NCBI GenBank assembly: GCA_000702525.1
Contig: JNIN01000001.1
Location: 496,001-560,000, forward strand
Direction of reading: 5' to 3'
Length of the DNA: 64,000 nucleotides
DNA from: Lachnospiraceae bacterium AC2012
Lineage (GTDB): Bacteria > Bacillota > Clostridia > Lachnospirales > Lachnospiraceae
In this document: one piece after another, positions 1 through 9,978 of the stretch
Position numbering within the stretch: the first letter of the stretch is position 1
Layout: each line of letters begins with the position of its first letter
Notes under the pieces: generated by a model
What the model was told of the DNA's origin: nothing
The model's input: only the letters and a program-made list of their open reading frames with translations
Database searches by the model: none
Made by a program: the position numbers and the translations under genes

Positions 1-177
1 TATCATAAATCAAAGGCTGAAGGATTGACACCGGAAGAGGCAAAAGAACAGAAGATGCTTAGACAGGCATATATTGCAGATATTAAGAGAAATGTTCAGT
101 CTCAGATTGATAATATCAGTTTTGTTAACCCGGATGGTTCTATTACTCCGGCGAATGCTATGAAAAAGAAGAAATAA
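1..177 (+). CDS. DUF896 (YnzC-like) protein, 3' part only
   Basis: The frame is open from the left edge of the window and ends at a TAA at 175-177, leaving 58 visible residues. The segment YHKSKAEGLTPEE followed by LRQAYI and IKRNV matches the small helical-hairpin DUF896/YnzC family. Those proteins are about 60-80 residues long and have no settled biochemical role. The start codon lies outside the window, so only a short N-terminal piece is missing. The next gene begins one base after the stop, suggesting shared transcription. Confidence 0.8.
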   Translation, partial: YHKSKAEGLTPEEAKEQKMLRQAYIADIKRNVQSQIDNISFVNPDGSITPANAMKKKK

Positions 178-178
178 G

Positions 179-742
179 ATGGAACTTCGAGAGAAGATAA
201 AGGAAAGAAGAAACAACCTGAAGCCGGAATATATCGAGAAATATTCTGTGCAAGCGTCGAGAGCACTCTATAAATATTTAAGGCATGAATTGCTTTGGAA
301 AAAGGATATCCCGGTTCTTTGCTATTATCCTCTACATAATGAGGTGGATTTACGCCCGTTATATTTGGAACTATTGGAGGAAGATGTGAAGTTATATTTC
401 CCGGTAACAGAAGGGGAAAATATGACTTTTTATCAGGTGAAGTTGCTGGATGATTTTGTGGAGGGGACATTTCATGTAATGGAACCGAAAAACAGAGAAT
501 ATCCACTTACGGATCTTGCGCAATCGATGATTGCTTTAGTCCCGGGTGTTATGTTTGATGTTTCAGGCAATCGGGTTGGATATGGAAAAGGTTACTATGA
601 CCGGTATTTGAAAGGGTGTGCAGACTGCCATAAAATTGGTATTGCTTATCCGATGCAGATATTGGGACAATGGGAGGCAAAACCATGGGATGTGCCAATG
701 GATTGTTTGCTTCCGGACATGATGGAGGAAACTCATGACTGA
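179..742 (+). CDS. fau: 5-formyltetrahydrofolate cyclo-ligase
   Basis: The protein has 187 residues, the normal size for this ATP-dependent cytosolic enzyme, which converts 5-formyl-THF to 5,10-methenyl-THF and returns stored folate to one-carbon metabolism. The family signature [12 protein letters not shown] is present near residues 133-144, preceded by LVPGVMFD, and the basic N-terminus (KIKERRNNL) is typical. The ATG lies one base after the stop of the DUF896 gene, and the 3' end overlaps proA by 8 bases, implying translational coupling. The name follows the E. coli gene; the B. subtilis counterpart is yqgN. Confidence 0.9.
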   Translation: MELREKIKERRNNLKPEYIEKYSVQASRALYKYLRHELLWKKDIPVLCYYPLHNEVDLRPLYLELLEEDVKLYFPVTEGENMTFYQVKLLDDFVEGTFHVMEPKNREYPLTDLAQSMIALVPGVMFDVSGNRVGYGKGYYDRYLKGCADCHKIGIAYPMQILGQWEAKPWDVPMDCLLPDMMEETHD

Positions 743-1982
743 TTTGATTAGAATATGCCAGGCTGCTTCCGCTGCGAAGTATGAACTTGCGAAATTAAAT
801 GTTACGAAGAAGAATGAAGTTCTTTTGGATACGGCGAATCGATTGATGCAACATGCGGACGAGATTATCGAGGCGAATGGTTTGGATATGGAGCGCGCGA
901 AGGCGAAGAATATGCCGGAAGGACTCCAGGATCGACTTCGATTAGATCGGGATCGGATTGCAGGAATTGCAGAAGGCCTTCGTCAGCTGGCGATGTTGGA
1001 AGATCCGATTGGCGATGTTGTGGAGATGAAAAAGAGACCGAATGGTCTTTTGATTGGAAAACGCATTGTACCGGTGGGCGTGATAGGTGTTATCTATGAG
1101 GCGAGACCAAATGTTACAGCCGATGTCTTTGCGCTTTGTTTTAAAACAGGGAATGCGGTCGTATGTAAAGGCGGTTCTGATGCGATGAATTCTAATCAGG
1201 CAATCGTCTCTGTGATCAAGGAAAGTCTTAGAGAAAACCATATTACAGAAGATGCCATTGGATTGATTGCGGATGGAAGTCGTGAGACGACCCGTGAATT
1301 TATGAAGATGAATCAGTACTTGGATCTCTTAATCCCAAGAGGTGGCGCTGGTTTGATTCGTTCCGTTGTTGAAAATGCTACGGTTCCTGTGATTGAAACA
1401 GGTACGGGAAATTGTCATATCTATGTGGATGAAGATGCGGATTTCGAAATGGCATTAGATATCGTTGAAAATGCGAAGACACAGCGTATCGGTGTATGTA
1501 ATGCGGCAGAATCGCTGCTAGTACATAGAGCGGTAGCAGAAACATTTCTACCAATGTTAGAAGAACGCTTGAAGAAACATCAGGTGGAACTTCGCGGAGA
1601 CCAGGATGCGGTTTCTATTTTTAAGGGAGCGGTTTTAGCTACGGAAGAAGACTGGGGCAAGGAATATCTGGATTATAAGATGTCTGTAAAGATTGTGGAT
1701 TCCTTGGAAGAGGCAATTTCGCATATTAATAAATATAATACCGGGCATTCGGAAGCCATTATAACGAATAATTATCAGCATGCAGAAGTTTTCTTAAATG
1801 ATGTGGACGCAGCTTGTGTTTATGTAAATGCAAGTACGCGTTTTACAGATGGTTTTGAGTTTGGATTTGGAGCGGAAATTGGTATCAGCACACAAAAACT
1901 CCATGCCAGAGGTCCGATGGGACTGATGGCGTTGACCAGTTATAAATATGTAATATATGGAAATGGACAAATTAGAAAGTAG
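735..1982 (+). CDS. proA: Gamma-glutamyl phosphate reductase
   Basis: The product has 415 residues and is the NADPH-dependent reductase of proline biosynthesis, making glutamate-5-semialdehyde from gamma-glutamyl phosphate. It has the aldehyde-dehydrogenase-like fold with IPRGGAGLI, the nucleotide-region motif ETGTGNCH, and the catalytic cysteine in [10 protein letters not shown] at about Cys255. The C-terminal segment HARGPMGL is also typical. A GGAGG ribosome site sits inside the end of the preceding folate gene, and the ATG overlaps that gene by 8 bases. Its usual partner proB is not in the window and could lie upstream. Confidence 0.95.
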   Translation: MTDLIRICQAASAAKYELAKLNVTKKNEVLLDTANRLMQHADEIIEANGLDMERAKAKNMPEGLQDRLRLDRDRIAGIAEGLRQLAMLEDPIGDVVEMKKRPNGLLIGKRIVPVGVIGVIYEARPNVTADVFALCFKTGNAVVCKGGSDAMNSNQAIVSVIKESLRENHITEDAIGLIADGSRETTREFMKMNQYLDLLIPRGGAGLIRSVVENATVPVIETGTGNCHIYVDEDADFEMALDIVENAKTQRIGVCNAAESLLVHRAVAETFLPMLEERLKKHQVELRGDQDAVSIFKGAVLATEEDWGKEYLDYKMSVKIVDSLEEAISHINKYNTGHSEAIITNNYQHAEVFLNDVDAACVYVNASTRFTDGFEFGFGAEIGISTQKLHARGPMGLMALTSYKYVIYGNGQIRK

Positions 1983-1988
1983 ATTTAT

Positions 1989-3428
1989 ATGAGTAATACA
2001 GTGAATACAATCGATGAAGATTTAGTTGCAGAACAGGAAGCAAAGAGACAGTACGAATTTATTGAGCTTTGCAAAGAACAGTATAAGAAAGATGTAGAAG
2101 CGGCCGGAAGAGATTTAAAATTCCATGTAACGACATTTGGATGTCAGATGAATGCGCGTGATTCTGAGAAGCTGGCTGGTATTTTGGATGCCATCGGTTA
2201 TGTAGAAGTGGAAGAAGAAAAGGATGCGGACTTCGTGATCTATAATACCTGTACGGTTCGTGAGAATGCGAATAATAAAGTATATGGTAGATTGGGATAT
2301 CTTCAGAATGTGAAAAAGAAGAATCCGCATATGAAGATTGCACTTTGTGGTTGTATGATGCAGGAGCCACAGGTGGTAGAGAAGTTAAAGAAGAGCTATC
2401 GCTTTGTAGACCTGGTATTTGGTACACATAATATTTTTAAGTTTGCAGAACTTCTGTATCAGTCTATGACTTCGAACAAAATGGTAGTAGATGTATGGGA
2501 AGATACAAAGCAGATTGTAGAGAATCTTCCAGTGGAACGTAAGTATTCGTTTAAGTCGGGCGTTAATATTATGTTTGGATGTAATAACTTCTGCAGTTAT
2601 TGTATCGTTCCTTATGTTCGTGGACGTGAAAGAAGTAGAAAGCCTGAGGAAATCATCGCTGAAATCGAGCGTTTGGTTGCGGATGGTGTAATTGAAGTTA
2701 TGCTTCTTGGACAGAATGTAAATTCTTACGGTAAGGGGCTTGCAGAGGAAATTTCTTTCGCACAGTTATTAGAGAGAATTGAGAAGATTGAAGGTCTGGA
2801 GCGAATTCGTTTCATGACATCGCATCCAAAGGATTTATCAGATGATTTGATTGCGGTTATGGCGAAGTCAAAAAAGATTTGTAAGCATATTCACCTTCCA
2901 CTGCAGTCTGGTAGTACAGAAATTCTTAAGAAGATGAATCGTCATTATACCAAGGAATCTTATCTTGCATTGGTAAGTAAGATCCGTGAAGCAATTCCGG
3001 ATGTTGCCATTACGACAGATATTATTGTTGGTTTCCCTGGCGAGACAGAAGAAGACTTCCAGGAGACTATGGATGTTGTAAATACCGTAAAATATGACAG
3101 TGCTTTTACATTTATCTATAGTAAGCGTACCGGTACGCCTGCTGCCAAGATGGAGAATCAGGTACCGGAGGATGTCATTAAAGATCGTTTTGATCGACTT
3201 CTCGCATTGGTTCAGCAGCATGGTAGAGAGCATGCAGAAGCTTTAGAGGGCACGGTACAGAATGTTCTATTTGAAACACCAAACGAACATGATGATTCAC
3301 TTGTTACGGGACGACTGGATAATAGCTCTGTTGTCCATGTTAAGGCTAGTAAGGATTTAATTGGTAAGATTTTACCGGTTCGCCTTGTGGAATGTAAGGG
3401 CTTCTATTATATGGGAGAATTGGCTTAA
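1989..3428 (+). CDS. miaB: tRNA-2-methylthio-N6-isopentenyladenosine-37 synthase MiaB
   Basis: This 479-residue radical-SAM methylthiotransferase adds the 2-methylthio group to i6A37 in tRNAs. The N-terminal cluster-binding domain starts with TTFGCQMN (Cys52), then NTCTVRENA and CGCMMQE. The radical-SAM cysteines are in FGCNNFCSYC (C198, C202, C205), followed by VRGRERSR, which separates MiaB from RimO. A TRAM-type domain lies at about 410-475. The substrate for this step is made by MiaA, encoded at the other end of the window (62327-63262). It starts 6 bases after proA and its last base is shared with the next start codon. Confidence 0.96.
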   Translation: MSNTVNTIDEDLVAEQEAKRQYEFIELCKEQYKKDVEAAGRDLKFHVTTFGCQMNARDSEKLAGILDAIGYVEVEEEKDADFVIYNTCTVRENANNKVYGRLGYLQNVKKKNPHMKIALCGCMMQEPQVVEKLKKSYRFVDLVFGTHNIFKFAELLYQSMTSNKMVVDVWEDTKQIVENLPVERKYSFKSGVNIMFGCNNFCSYCIVPYVRGRERSRKPEEIIAEIERLVADGVIEVMLLGQNVNSYGKGLAEEISFAQLLERIEKIEGLERIRFMTSHPKDLSDDLIAVMAKSKKICKHIHLPLQSGSTEILKKMNRHYTKESYLALVSKIREAIPDVAITTDIIVGFPGETEEDFQETMDVVNTVKYDSAFTFIYSKRTGTPAAKMENQVPEDVIKDRFDRLLALVQQHGREHAEALEGTVQNVLFETPNEHDDSLVTGRLDNSSVVHVKASKDLIGKILPVRLVECKGFYYMGELA

Positions 3429-3808
3429 TGAAACATCTTTTTGAAAGAAAAGATATCTTTTTTATCGGTGTTCTCTTGCTGATTTCTATATTGTTATTTT
3501 CGATTCGGTATTTCCTTGTTTCAAAACAGGGAAATCGAATTGTTATAACAGTGGATGACGAGGTTTACGGGACGTATTCGCTCATGGAAAATCAAGAGAT
3601 TCCGATTATCATCGATGGAGAATTGACGGATACTGTTACGATTGCGGATGGCTATGCTTATATGTCGGATGCAACTTGCCCGGATCAGTTGTGCAAGAAA
3701 ATGGGGAAAGTATCGAAGAATCAGGAAACGATTGTATGCCTTCCCTATAAGATTGTTGTAACAGTCGATTCTTCGGAAGAGAATTCGTATGATTCCATTG
3801 CGCAGTAG
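3428..3808 (+). CDS. NusG domain II-containing protein
   Basis: The product has 126 residues with one N-terminal membrane segment at about 12-30, followed by an extracytoplasmic beta-rich domain of the NusG domain II type. Two cysteines in CPDQLCKKMG and a third near IVCLPYKIVV follow the pattern of these small Clostridial proteins. It is encoded directly before a Gx-transporter family gene, an arrangement repeated across Clostridia, and the two may work together at the membrane, though the function is not established. The ATG overlaps the miaB stop, so translation is probably coupled. Confidence 0.85.
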   Translation: MKHLFERKDIFFIGVLLLISILLFSIRYFLVSKQGNRIVITVDDEVYGTYSLMENQEIPIIIDGELTDTVTIADGYAYMSDATCPDQLCKKMGKVSKNQETIVCLPYKIVVTVDSSEENSYDSIAQ

Positions 3809-3816
3809 GAGGAGAA

Positions 3817-4326
3817 ATGGCAAAGAGAGTTCCGTTTATGGGGATGATTCTGGCGTTGGCATTAATACTTAGTTATATTGAGTCTTTGATTCCATTTTTT
3901 TACGGTGTGCCGGGAATGAAATTGGGGCTGACCAATCTCTTGGTTGTATTATTGTTGTATCTATATGATGGTAAGAGTGCATTACTTATTAATGTTCTTC
4001 GAATCATTCTGGTTGGTTTTTTGTTTGGAAATGCATTTTCTATTCTTTATAGTTTAGCTGGCGGCTTGCTGAGTTTTGCCTGTATGTGTTTTGCCAAAAG
4101 ATTTTCGCCATTATCCATGGTATCCGTTAGTATTATTGGCGGAATTACACATAATTTAGGACAGGTCATTGTTGCTTGTTTCGTGGTTTCCAATTATCAT
4201 TTGCTATTGTATTTCCCAATCTTATTTTTGGGAGGTTTGTTGACAGGACTTTTGATCGGTTGCATTTCCGGTTTTATCTATCCTGCGTTACATCAATTCA
4301 TTCGAACAGAAGGGGAGAAATCTTAG
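3817..4326 (+). CDS. Gx transporter family protein (HepS component I-like)
   Basis: This 169-residue protein is almost entirely hydrophobic, with about five membrane segments and the motif GVPGMKLGLTNL typical of the Gx-transporter / heptaprenyl diphosphate synthase component I family. Despite the old name, no prenyl-transferase motif is present and the fold resembles ECF-type substrate-binding components, so the substrate is unknown. A strong AGGAGG lies just before the ATG. It forms a tight pair with the upstream NusG-II gene and abuts ruvA with no gap. Confidence 0.85.
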   Translation: MAKRVPFMGMILALALILSYIESLIPFFYGVPGMKLGLTNLLVVLLLYLYDGKSALLINVLRIILVGFLFGNAFSILYSLAGGLLSFACMCFAKRFSPLSMVSVSIIGGITHNLGQVIVACFVVSNYHLLLYFPILFLGGLLTGLLIGCISGFIYPALHQFIRTEGEKS

Positions 4327-4929
4327 ATGTTTGCTTATATAAAAGGTGTTGTAGAAGAGACTGCACAAGACTCCATCGTATTAGATCATGATGGAATAGG
4401 ATATTTTATCTATGTTCCATCAACGGTTTTATCGCAATTGCCTGGTAAAGGTGTGGAAGTTAAGATTCATACCTATTTTCAGGTAAAAGAAGACGGTTTC
4501 TCGTTATTTGGATTTTTATCCAAAGAGGAGTTGGAGTTATTTAAATTATTGATTTCTGTAAATGGGATCGGTCCAAAAGCCGGAATTTCTATTCTTAGTG
4601 TTTTATCTGCCGAGGATTTACGTTTTGCGATTGCATCAGAAGATGACAAGGCAATCGCACAGGCTCCGGGTGTTGGAAAGAAGACGGCACAGCGAGTGAT
4701 TATTGATCTGAAAGATAAGATTGATTTTGTTGGTGCGGTGGAATCGAAGCTGGATGCAGGTGAGAAAAATGCGATTTCTGGCGCTAGAAATGATGCGATT
4801 CTGGCACTTAGTTCTCTGGGATATAGTCAGACAGAGAGTTATAAGGCTGTCGCCGAGATTGAAAATGCGGATGAAATGGATGTGGAAAGCATCATTAAAG
4901 AGGCATTAAAGAAATTGACATTTATGTAA
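4327..4929 (+). CDS. ruvA: Holliday junction DNA helicase subunit RuvA
   Basis: At 200 residues it matches the normal RuvA length. RuvA binds four-way junctions and loads the RuvB motor during branch migration. The N-terminal OB domain begins MFAYIKGVVEE. Two helix-hairpin-helix motifs are visible, VNGIGPKAG at about 77-85 and APGVGKKTAQ at about 114-123. The C-terminal three-helix domain (about 155-200), which contacts RuvB, contains ALSSLGYSQ. The ruvB gene follows after 15 bases. No ruvC is present; RecU at 28627 is the likely resolvase partner. Confidence 0.96.
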   Translation: MFAYIKGVVEETAQDSIVLDHDGIGYFIYVPSTVLSQLPGKGVEVKIHTYFQVKEDGFSLFGFLSKEELELFKLLISVNGIGPKAGISILSVLSAEDLRFAIASEDDKAIAQAPGVGKKTAQRVIIDLKDKIDFVGAVESKLDAGEKNAISGARNDAILALSSLGYSQTESYKAVAEIENADEMDVESIIKEALKKLTFM

Positions 4930-4944
4930 GGAACGATAGAGTTT

Positions 4945-5943
4945 ATGGAAAAGAGAGTTATTTCTACGCAAATTCAAAAAGAAGATGTGAAGATTGAGTC
5001 GACACTTCGCCCACAGCGTTTGACGGAATATATCGGTCAGCAAAAGGCGAAAGAGATTATGGAGATCTATATCAAGGCGGCGAAGGAACGTCAGGAACCG
5101 CTGGATCATACGTTGTTCTACGGCCCTCCGGGACTGGGAAAGACAACACTTGCCGGAATTATTGCCAATGAGATGGGAGTCAATATTAAAATTACTTCCG
5201 GACCGGCGATTGCAAAGCCTGGGGAAATGGCGGCCATTCTTAGTAATCTGGCGGAAGGAGATCTCCTTTTTGTCGATGAGATTCATCGTTTGAATCGTCA
5301 GGTAGAGGAAGTGTTATATCCCGCCATGGAAGATTACGCGATTGATATTATGATTGGGAAGGGATCCTCTGCAAGATCGATTCGTCTGGATTTGCCGAAG
5401 TTTACGCTGGTTGGTGCTACAACAAGAGCAGGGCTATTGTCCGCACCGCTTCGTGATCGTTTTGGAATCATTCATCATCTGGAATTCTATACGCCAGAGG
5501 AGTTAAAGCATATTATTCAGCAATCTTGCAAGAAACTGGGTGTTGAGATTGATGAAGATGGTGCATACGAGCTTGCGAGACGATCCAGAGGTACGCCAAG
5601 ACTTGCCAATCGATTGTTAAAGAGAATCCGTGATTACGCACAGGTACGTTATGATGGTAAAATCACTAGAGAAATTGCATCGGAAGGCTTGGATTTATTG
5701 GATGTAGATAAATTGGGTCTGGATGTAAATGATCGAAATATTATCTTAACGATTATTGAGAAATTCCAGGGTGGTCCGGTTGGTCTGGATACCTTGGCTG
5801 CTGCAATTGGTGAGGATTCTGGTACAATTGAAGAGGTATATGAACCATATCTTGTAAAAAATGGTTTGATTAATCGTACACCAAAGGGTCGTGTAGCTAC
5901 AGATTTGGCTTTTGAACATTTTGGGATTCCAAAAAATTCTTAA
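4945..5943 (+). CDS. ruvB: Holliday junction branch-migration ATPase RuvB
   Basis: The 332-residue AAA+ motor has the usual short family length. The Walker A motif [11 protein letters not shown] lies near residues 59-69, Walker B is LFVDEIHRL, sensor I lies in LVGATTRAG, and the C-terminal winged helix ends in [12 protein letters not shown]. It drives branch migration of Holliday junctions on RuvA. A moderate ribosome site (AAGGA) lies upstream of the ATG. The gene is the last of the first operon. A separate promoter for zapA begins 7 bases after its stop codon. Confidence 0.97.
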   Translation: MEKRVISTQIQKEDVKIESTLRPQRLTEYIGQQKAKEIMEIYIKAAKERQEPLDHTLFYGPPGLGKTTLAGIIANEMGVNIKITSGPAIAKPGEMAAILSNLAEGDLLFVDEIHRLNRQVEEVLYPAMEDYAIDIMIGKGSSARSIRLDLPKFTLVGATTRAGLLSAPLRDRFGIIHHLEFYTPEELKHIIQQSCKKLGVEIDEDGAYELARRSRGTPRLANRLLKRIRDYAQVRYDGKITREIASEGLDLLDVDKLGLDVNDRNIILTIIEKFQGGPVGLDTLAAAIGEDSGTIEEVYEPYLVKNGLINRTPKGRVATDLAFEHFGIPKNS

Positions 5944-5949
5944 TCTAGG

Positions 5950-5978
5950 TTGTTTTTGATTTTATCTCTCGATATAAT
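5950..5978 (+). promoter_or_regulatory. Sigma-A type promoter for zapA
   Basis: TTGTTT at 5950-5955, a 17-base spacer and a perfect TATAAT at 5973-5978 lie between ruvB and zapA. Transcription would start near 5985, about 20 bases before the zapA start codon. Confidence 0.7.
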
Positions 5979-6007
5979 GTTAGTATATTGGGCAGGAGGA
6001 GACATAG

Positions 6008-6436
6008 ATGTCAGCGAAAAAGAGCGCCGAAGTTATTATTGACGGAAAAGTATATACATTAAGTGGTTATGAAGAGGAAGACTATCTTCAGAAGGTGGCC
6101 ACGTATATTAATGGGAAAATAAATGAATTTCAAAGTGTGGAATCGTTCAAGCGATTACCGCAGGATACGAAATCAACATTGATTGAATTGAATATCGCTG
6201 ATGACTATTTCAAGGCGAAGGAGCAGATTGAGAAGCAAGAGCTTGAATTAGATCAAAAAGAAAAGGAAATCTACGATTTGAAACATGACTTAATTTCTAA
6301 TCAAATTAAGTGTGAGAATCTAGAAGAGACAATTCGTGGATTGGAAGCGGATAAACGGGAATTATTATTGAATAAATCAAAATTGGAAGCTTCTTTAGAG
6401 GATGCATTACTTGGATCCTTGCCGGGAGATAAATAA
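6008..6436 (+). CDS. zapA: Cell division protein ZapA
   Basis: The 142-residue protein carries a ZapA domain over its first 75 or so residues (VIIDGKVYTLSG, then YLQKVATYINGKI). The rest is a long charged coiled coil (about 70-135). ZapA bundles FtsZ filaments at mid-cell. The protein is longer than the roughly 85-residue B. subtilis form, as often seen in Clostridia. AGGAGGAG precedes the ATG. It has its own promoter and is followed at once by an intrinsic terminator (6448-6475), so it may be made in excess over the downstream genes. Confidence 0.88.
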   Translation: MSAKKSAEVIIDGKVYTLSGYEEEDYLQKVATYINGKINEFQSVESFKRLPQDTKSTLIELNIADDYFKAKEQIEKQELELDQKEKEIYDLKHDLISNQIKCENLEETIRGLEADKRELLLNKSKLEASLEDALLGSLPGDK

Positions 6437-6447
6437 ATTTAATGTAA

Positions 6448-6475
6448 GGGGCAGTTTCGTACTGTCCCATTTTTT
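6448..6475 (+). terminator. Intrinsic terminator after zapA
   Basis: GGGGCAGT and ACTGTCCC form an 8-bp stem (one G-T pair) with the loop TTCGT, followed by A and six T. It ends only 21 bases before the next start codon, so the downstream genes must rely on read-through unless a hidden promoter exists. Confidence 0.8.
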
Positions 6476-6496
6476 GTGTGAAAGAGATGATGAAGT

Positions 6497-8635
6497 ATGA
6501 AGAGAAGTGAAATATTAGCTCCAGCGGGTAATTTAGATATCCTGAAGCAGGTTGTAAATGCCGGTGCAGACGCCGTATATTTTGGAGGCGATCTCTTTGG
6601 AGCGAGAGCTTTTGCGAAGAATTTTTCTATAGAGGATGCCAGAGAAGGAATTCGCTATGCGCATATGCATGGTGCGGATGCCTATCTTACGGTTAATACG
6701 TTGCTGAAAAATAAAGAGATCGAGCAGCATTTGTATGAATATTTAAAGTCCTATTATGAAAGTGGTTTAGATGCTTTTATTGTGCAGGATATGGCTGTTT
6801 TCCAGATGATACGTACGTATTTTCCAGAGATTGATGTGCATGCAAGTACGCAGATGACGGTTGCTTCGTCTTTGGGAGCAAAACTTTTGGAGGACTTAGG
6901 AGCAACGCGTGTTGTTACATCGAGAGAGATGTCCCTTGCGGAAATTAAGAGAATCAAAGAAACAACAAATCTGGAAATAGAGACATTTGTTCATGGGGCA
7001 CTCTGTGTATGTTATTCCGGAGACTGCCTTATGAGTTCGATTCTCGGTGGACGTTCTGGAAATCGAGGACGTTGTGCGCAGCCTTGTCGTCTTCCTTATG
7101 ATGTTTATGATGAAACATGTCAGATTAAGACGGGCGGGAAATATGTCCTCAGTCCGAAGGATTCTTGTGGAATTCTGGATTTGAAGGAAATGCTGGAATC
7201 AGGCGTTTATTCCTTTAAGATTGAAGGACGTATGAAGAGTTCGAATTATGCGGCAAATGTTACGGCAATCTACCGTCGTGTTATGGATGAGATATTGGAG
7301 GGTAGAGATCCTAATAAACTGGGAGAAGATTTCTATCAGGAATTGTTAGATTTGGGAAATCGTAATGGATTTACGGATCTTTATTTCCATAAGCAAAATG
7401 GTAAGGAATTGATGAGCTTGACTTCGCCATCCCATGAAAATACGGGGGTGGATTTGCCGGAGTTTGCGGAAGAGAAGATTTCCTTGTCCGCAGAATTTAT
7501 GGCTCATGTAGGACAGCCAATGAACCTCTCATTGAAGACGAAGGAAGGAGATTTGGCATATGTGGAGGGCCCGGTGGTGGAGGCCGCGTCTAAAAATCCT
7601 GCCGATGAAGCAGATGTTATGAAACGTCTTCGTAAAACAGGTGGAACGCAATATGTAATCGAGGAAATAGCTGTCGACCTGCAGGGTGATGTTTTTCTTC
7701 CAGTAAAAGCATTGAATCAGTTACGAAGAGATGCTTTAGAACAGATGTCTGAAATTTTAGATTTGGATACGAAAGAGCGTACTGCGGATATTCCGGAAGA
7801 GAAACGTGCACATCAGAAGAATCGTAGAATAGATCATCCGAATACAATGGTAACCGTGAGTACATGGGAACAGTTAGAAGTTGTATCACAATATGAATGG
7901 GTGGATTATGTAGGAATTCGCCATAATCTGTATTTGGAAAAGCCTGAGATGATCCGTGCATTTTCGAAGAATCATCCGTCGATTTTGATGCTTCCGGATG
8001 TGTTCCGTAAGAAAGCAGAAGATCGTTTTAATATGGTGTTTGAACCGGAGGATTTGGAGCGATTTTCCATGTTTATGGCTGCAAGTTATGATGGACTGTA
8101 TTATTTGCTTTCGAAGGGTGTAGCAAAGGATAAAATCCAGCTGGATCATCGTATTTATACATTTTCAAATTATGCATTAGATGCTTTCCGTAAGCAGGGA
8201 TATCAGCATTTTACAGCACCGTATGAATTGAACCAGCAGGAACTTCGCTATCGTGAAAACTGGGATTCTACATTCATTGTTTATTCGTATATTCCGCTTA
8301 TGGTGATGGCGAATTGTACACATAAGAATTTTGAAGGATGTGATAAGAAGCTTCGGAAATTATCACTGGAAGATCGTTATCAGAAGAGATTTCCGGTTCG
8401 AAATGATTGCTCCATCTGTATGAATACGATTTATAATACGATTCCCTATGAGGTGATTAGTAGACCAGAGGTGAAAGATCTAGGGTTTGGATCTCTTCGC
8501 TTAGATTTTACGATTGAGGATGGAAAAGAGATCCATCGCGTTATGAAGGCGTATGAGCAGGCGATGATCGAAGGTCGTGCAGTAACATTTCCTGTAGATG
8601 CGACGAGAGGACATTTTAAACGAGGGGTTGAATAA
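6497..8635 (+). CDS. U32 family peptidase / RlhA-type rRNA hydroxylation protein
   Basis: This 712-residue protein begins RSEILAPAGNLDIL and carries the U32 signature FVHGALCVCYSGDC at about residues 164-177. Cysteines at 170, 172, 177, 193 and 197 fit an iron-sulfur site as proposed for RlhA. A second half (about 390-700) corresponds to the extra domain of long U32 proteins and has CSICMN near the end. Long U32 members have been linked to 23S rRNA hydroxylation in E. coli and to collagenase-like activity in other species; which applies here is not shown. It follows a terminator by 21 bases and precedes the FtsW-like gene by 2 bases. Confidence 0.85.
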   Translation: MKRSEILAPAGNLDILKQVVNAGADAVYFGGDLFGARAFAKNFSIEDAREGIRYAHMHGADAYLTVNTLLKNKEIEQHLYEYLKSYYESGLDAFIVQDMAVFQMIRTYFPEIDVHASTQMTVASSLGAKLLEDLGATRVVTSREMSLAEIKRIKETTNLEIETFVHGALCVCYSGDCLMSSILGGRSGNRGRCAQPCRLPYDVYDETCQIKTGGKYVLSPKDSCGILDLKEMLESGVYSFKIEGRMKSSNYAANVTAIYRRVMDEILEGRDPNKLGEDFYQELLDLGNRNGFTDLYFHKQNGKELMSLTSPSHENTGVDLPEFAEEKISLSAEFMAHVGQPMNLSLKTKEGDLAYVEGPVVEAASKNPADEADVMKRLRKTGGTQYVIEEIAVDLQGDVFLPVKALNQLRRDALEQMSEILDLDTKERTADIPEEKRAHQKNRRIDHPNTMVTVSTWEQLEVVSQYEWVDYVGIRHNLYLEKPEMIRAFSKNHPSILMLPDVFRKKAEDRFNMVFEPEDLERFSMFMAASYDGLYYLLSKGVAKDKIQLDHRIYTFSNYALDAFRKQGYQHFTAPYELNQQELRYRENWDSTFIVYSYIPLMVMANCTHKNFEGCDKKLRKLSLEDRYQKRFPVRNDCSICMNTIYNTIPYEVISRPEVKDLGFGSLRLDFTIEDGKEIHRVMKAYEQAMIEGRAVTFPVDATRGHFKRGVE

Positions 8636-8637
8636 GA

Positions 8638-9978
8638 ATGGTACAAATACTAGTTAATATTTCGAGATTTACGTTGATTTTACTTTTTGCAATCTATACG
8701 TTTGATTGTTTCTATGCGTTTCGTAATCGCATATCCGTGGAGAAACAGGAATCGTTATATCATGTGCAGACGGTGCTTATGTATTTGATTCTTGCGAATG
8801 CGAATATAGTGATGTATTTTTGCGCACAGGACATCAGAGTGATTGCGTTGTTTTTGTGTGAGTGTATTTATTTTGCAGTTACGATGACGGTGTTTAAGCT
8901 TTTTTATCAAAATTCATCGAAATTGCTTGTAAATAATATGTGTATGCTTCTGTCGATTAGTTTTATCATCTTGACGAGATTAGATATCGATAAAGCGATT
9001 CGACAGTTTATACTGGCAATGATTGCGCTGGTGATCAGTTGTCTGGTTCCGCTTTTTATTCAAAAGGTGAAATTTTGGGACAAGTTAAAGTATGTTTATG
9101 CTGTGATTGGTATCGCCGGGCTTGCGGTAGTTTGCGTTGCGGGTGCGACAAGTTATGGTGCAAAGTTGAATATTAATATCGGCTCCTTTTCGTTGCAGCC
9201 ATCGGAAATCATCAAGATTTTATTTGTATTTTTTATTGCATCCATGCTTTATGAGAATACGGATGATCGAACGCTTATGATTACTTCGGCGATAGCGGCA
9301 TTGCATGTTTTGATTCTTGTGGCTTCTAGAGATTTAGGGTCGGCCGGCATATTCTTTATCACATATCTTTGTATGATTTATGTTGCAACGAGGAGATTTC
9401 TCTATCTTCTTGGCGGTGTTGCCATGATGGGCGTGGGACTTGTGCTTGCCTATTTTGTTATGAATCATGTACATACAAGGGTCATTGCATGGCTGGATCC
9501 GCTTTCTTATGCGGATAACGAAGGCTATCAGATTACACAATCTCTCTTTGCGATTGGTACAGGTGGATGGTTTGGCTCCGGTTTATATCAGGGAATGCCA
9601 AATAAGATTCCTGTCGTTACCAAAGACTTTGTTTTTTCGGCAATATCGGAAGAGTTGGGTGGAGTATTTGCACTTTGTCTGATTCTGGTTTGTATTAGTT
9701 GCTTTTTGATGTTTTTAAATATCGCGATGCAGATGCGAGATCCTTTTTATAAACTCATTGCCTTAGGTTTGGGTGTGGTTTATGGTATTCAGGTGTTTTT
9801 AACACTGGGTGGTGTAACGAAGTTTATTCCATCTACCGGTGTGACATTGCCATTGGTAAGTTATGGTGGAAGTTCGCTGATCAGTACAATGGTATTGTTT
9901 GCGATTATTCAGGGACTATACGTGAGAAAGTCAGAAGAGGTTATTAAGAATGAGACTAAGAAACGAAGAAGAGTATGA
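8638..9978 (+). CDS. FtsW/RodA/SpoVE family peptidoglycan polymerase
   Basis: The 446-residue integral membrane protein has about ten to twelve membrane segments and belongs to the SEDS glycosyltransferases that polymerise lipid II. Diagnostic features are GSFSLQPSEIIKI, RDLGSAG, AISEELGG and the C-terminal STGVTLPLVSYGGSS. It overlaps by 29 bases the class B PBP gene that follows, the normal pairing of a polymerase with its cognate transpeptidase. A second SEDS gene lies at 53176-54279 in the elongation cluster, so this one could serve division or a specialised role. No ftsZ or murein gene nearby decides it. Confidence 0.9.
   Translation: MVQILVNISRFTLILLFAIYTFDCFYAFRNRISVEKQESLYHVQTVLMYLILANANIVMYFCAQDIRVIALFLCECIYFAVTMTVFKLFYQNSSKLLVNNMCMLLSISFIILTRLDIDKAIRQFILAMIALVISCLVPLFIQKVKFWDKLKYVYAVIGIAGLAVVCVAGATSYGAKLNINIGSFSLQPSEIIKILFVFFIASMLYENTDDRTLMITSAIAALHVLILVASRDLGSAGIFFITYLCMIYVATRRFLYLLGGVAMMGVGLVLAYFVMNHVHTRVIAWLDPLSYADNEGYQITQSLFAIGTGGWFGSGLYQGMPNKIPVVTKDFVFSAISEELGGVFALCLILVCISCFLMFLNIAMQMRDPFYKLIALGLGVVYGIQVFLTLGGVTKFIPSTGVTLPLVSYGGSSLISTMVLFAIIQGLYVRKSEEVIKNETKKRRRV

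Noticed and set aside
102-506. Long antisense reading frames over genes such as fau, lexA and others
   Set aside because: They lie fully opposite well-supported genes, lack ribosome sites and show no family motifs.
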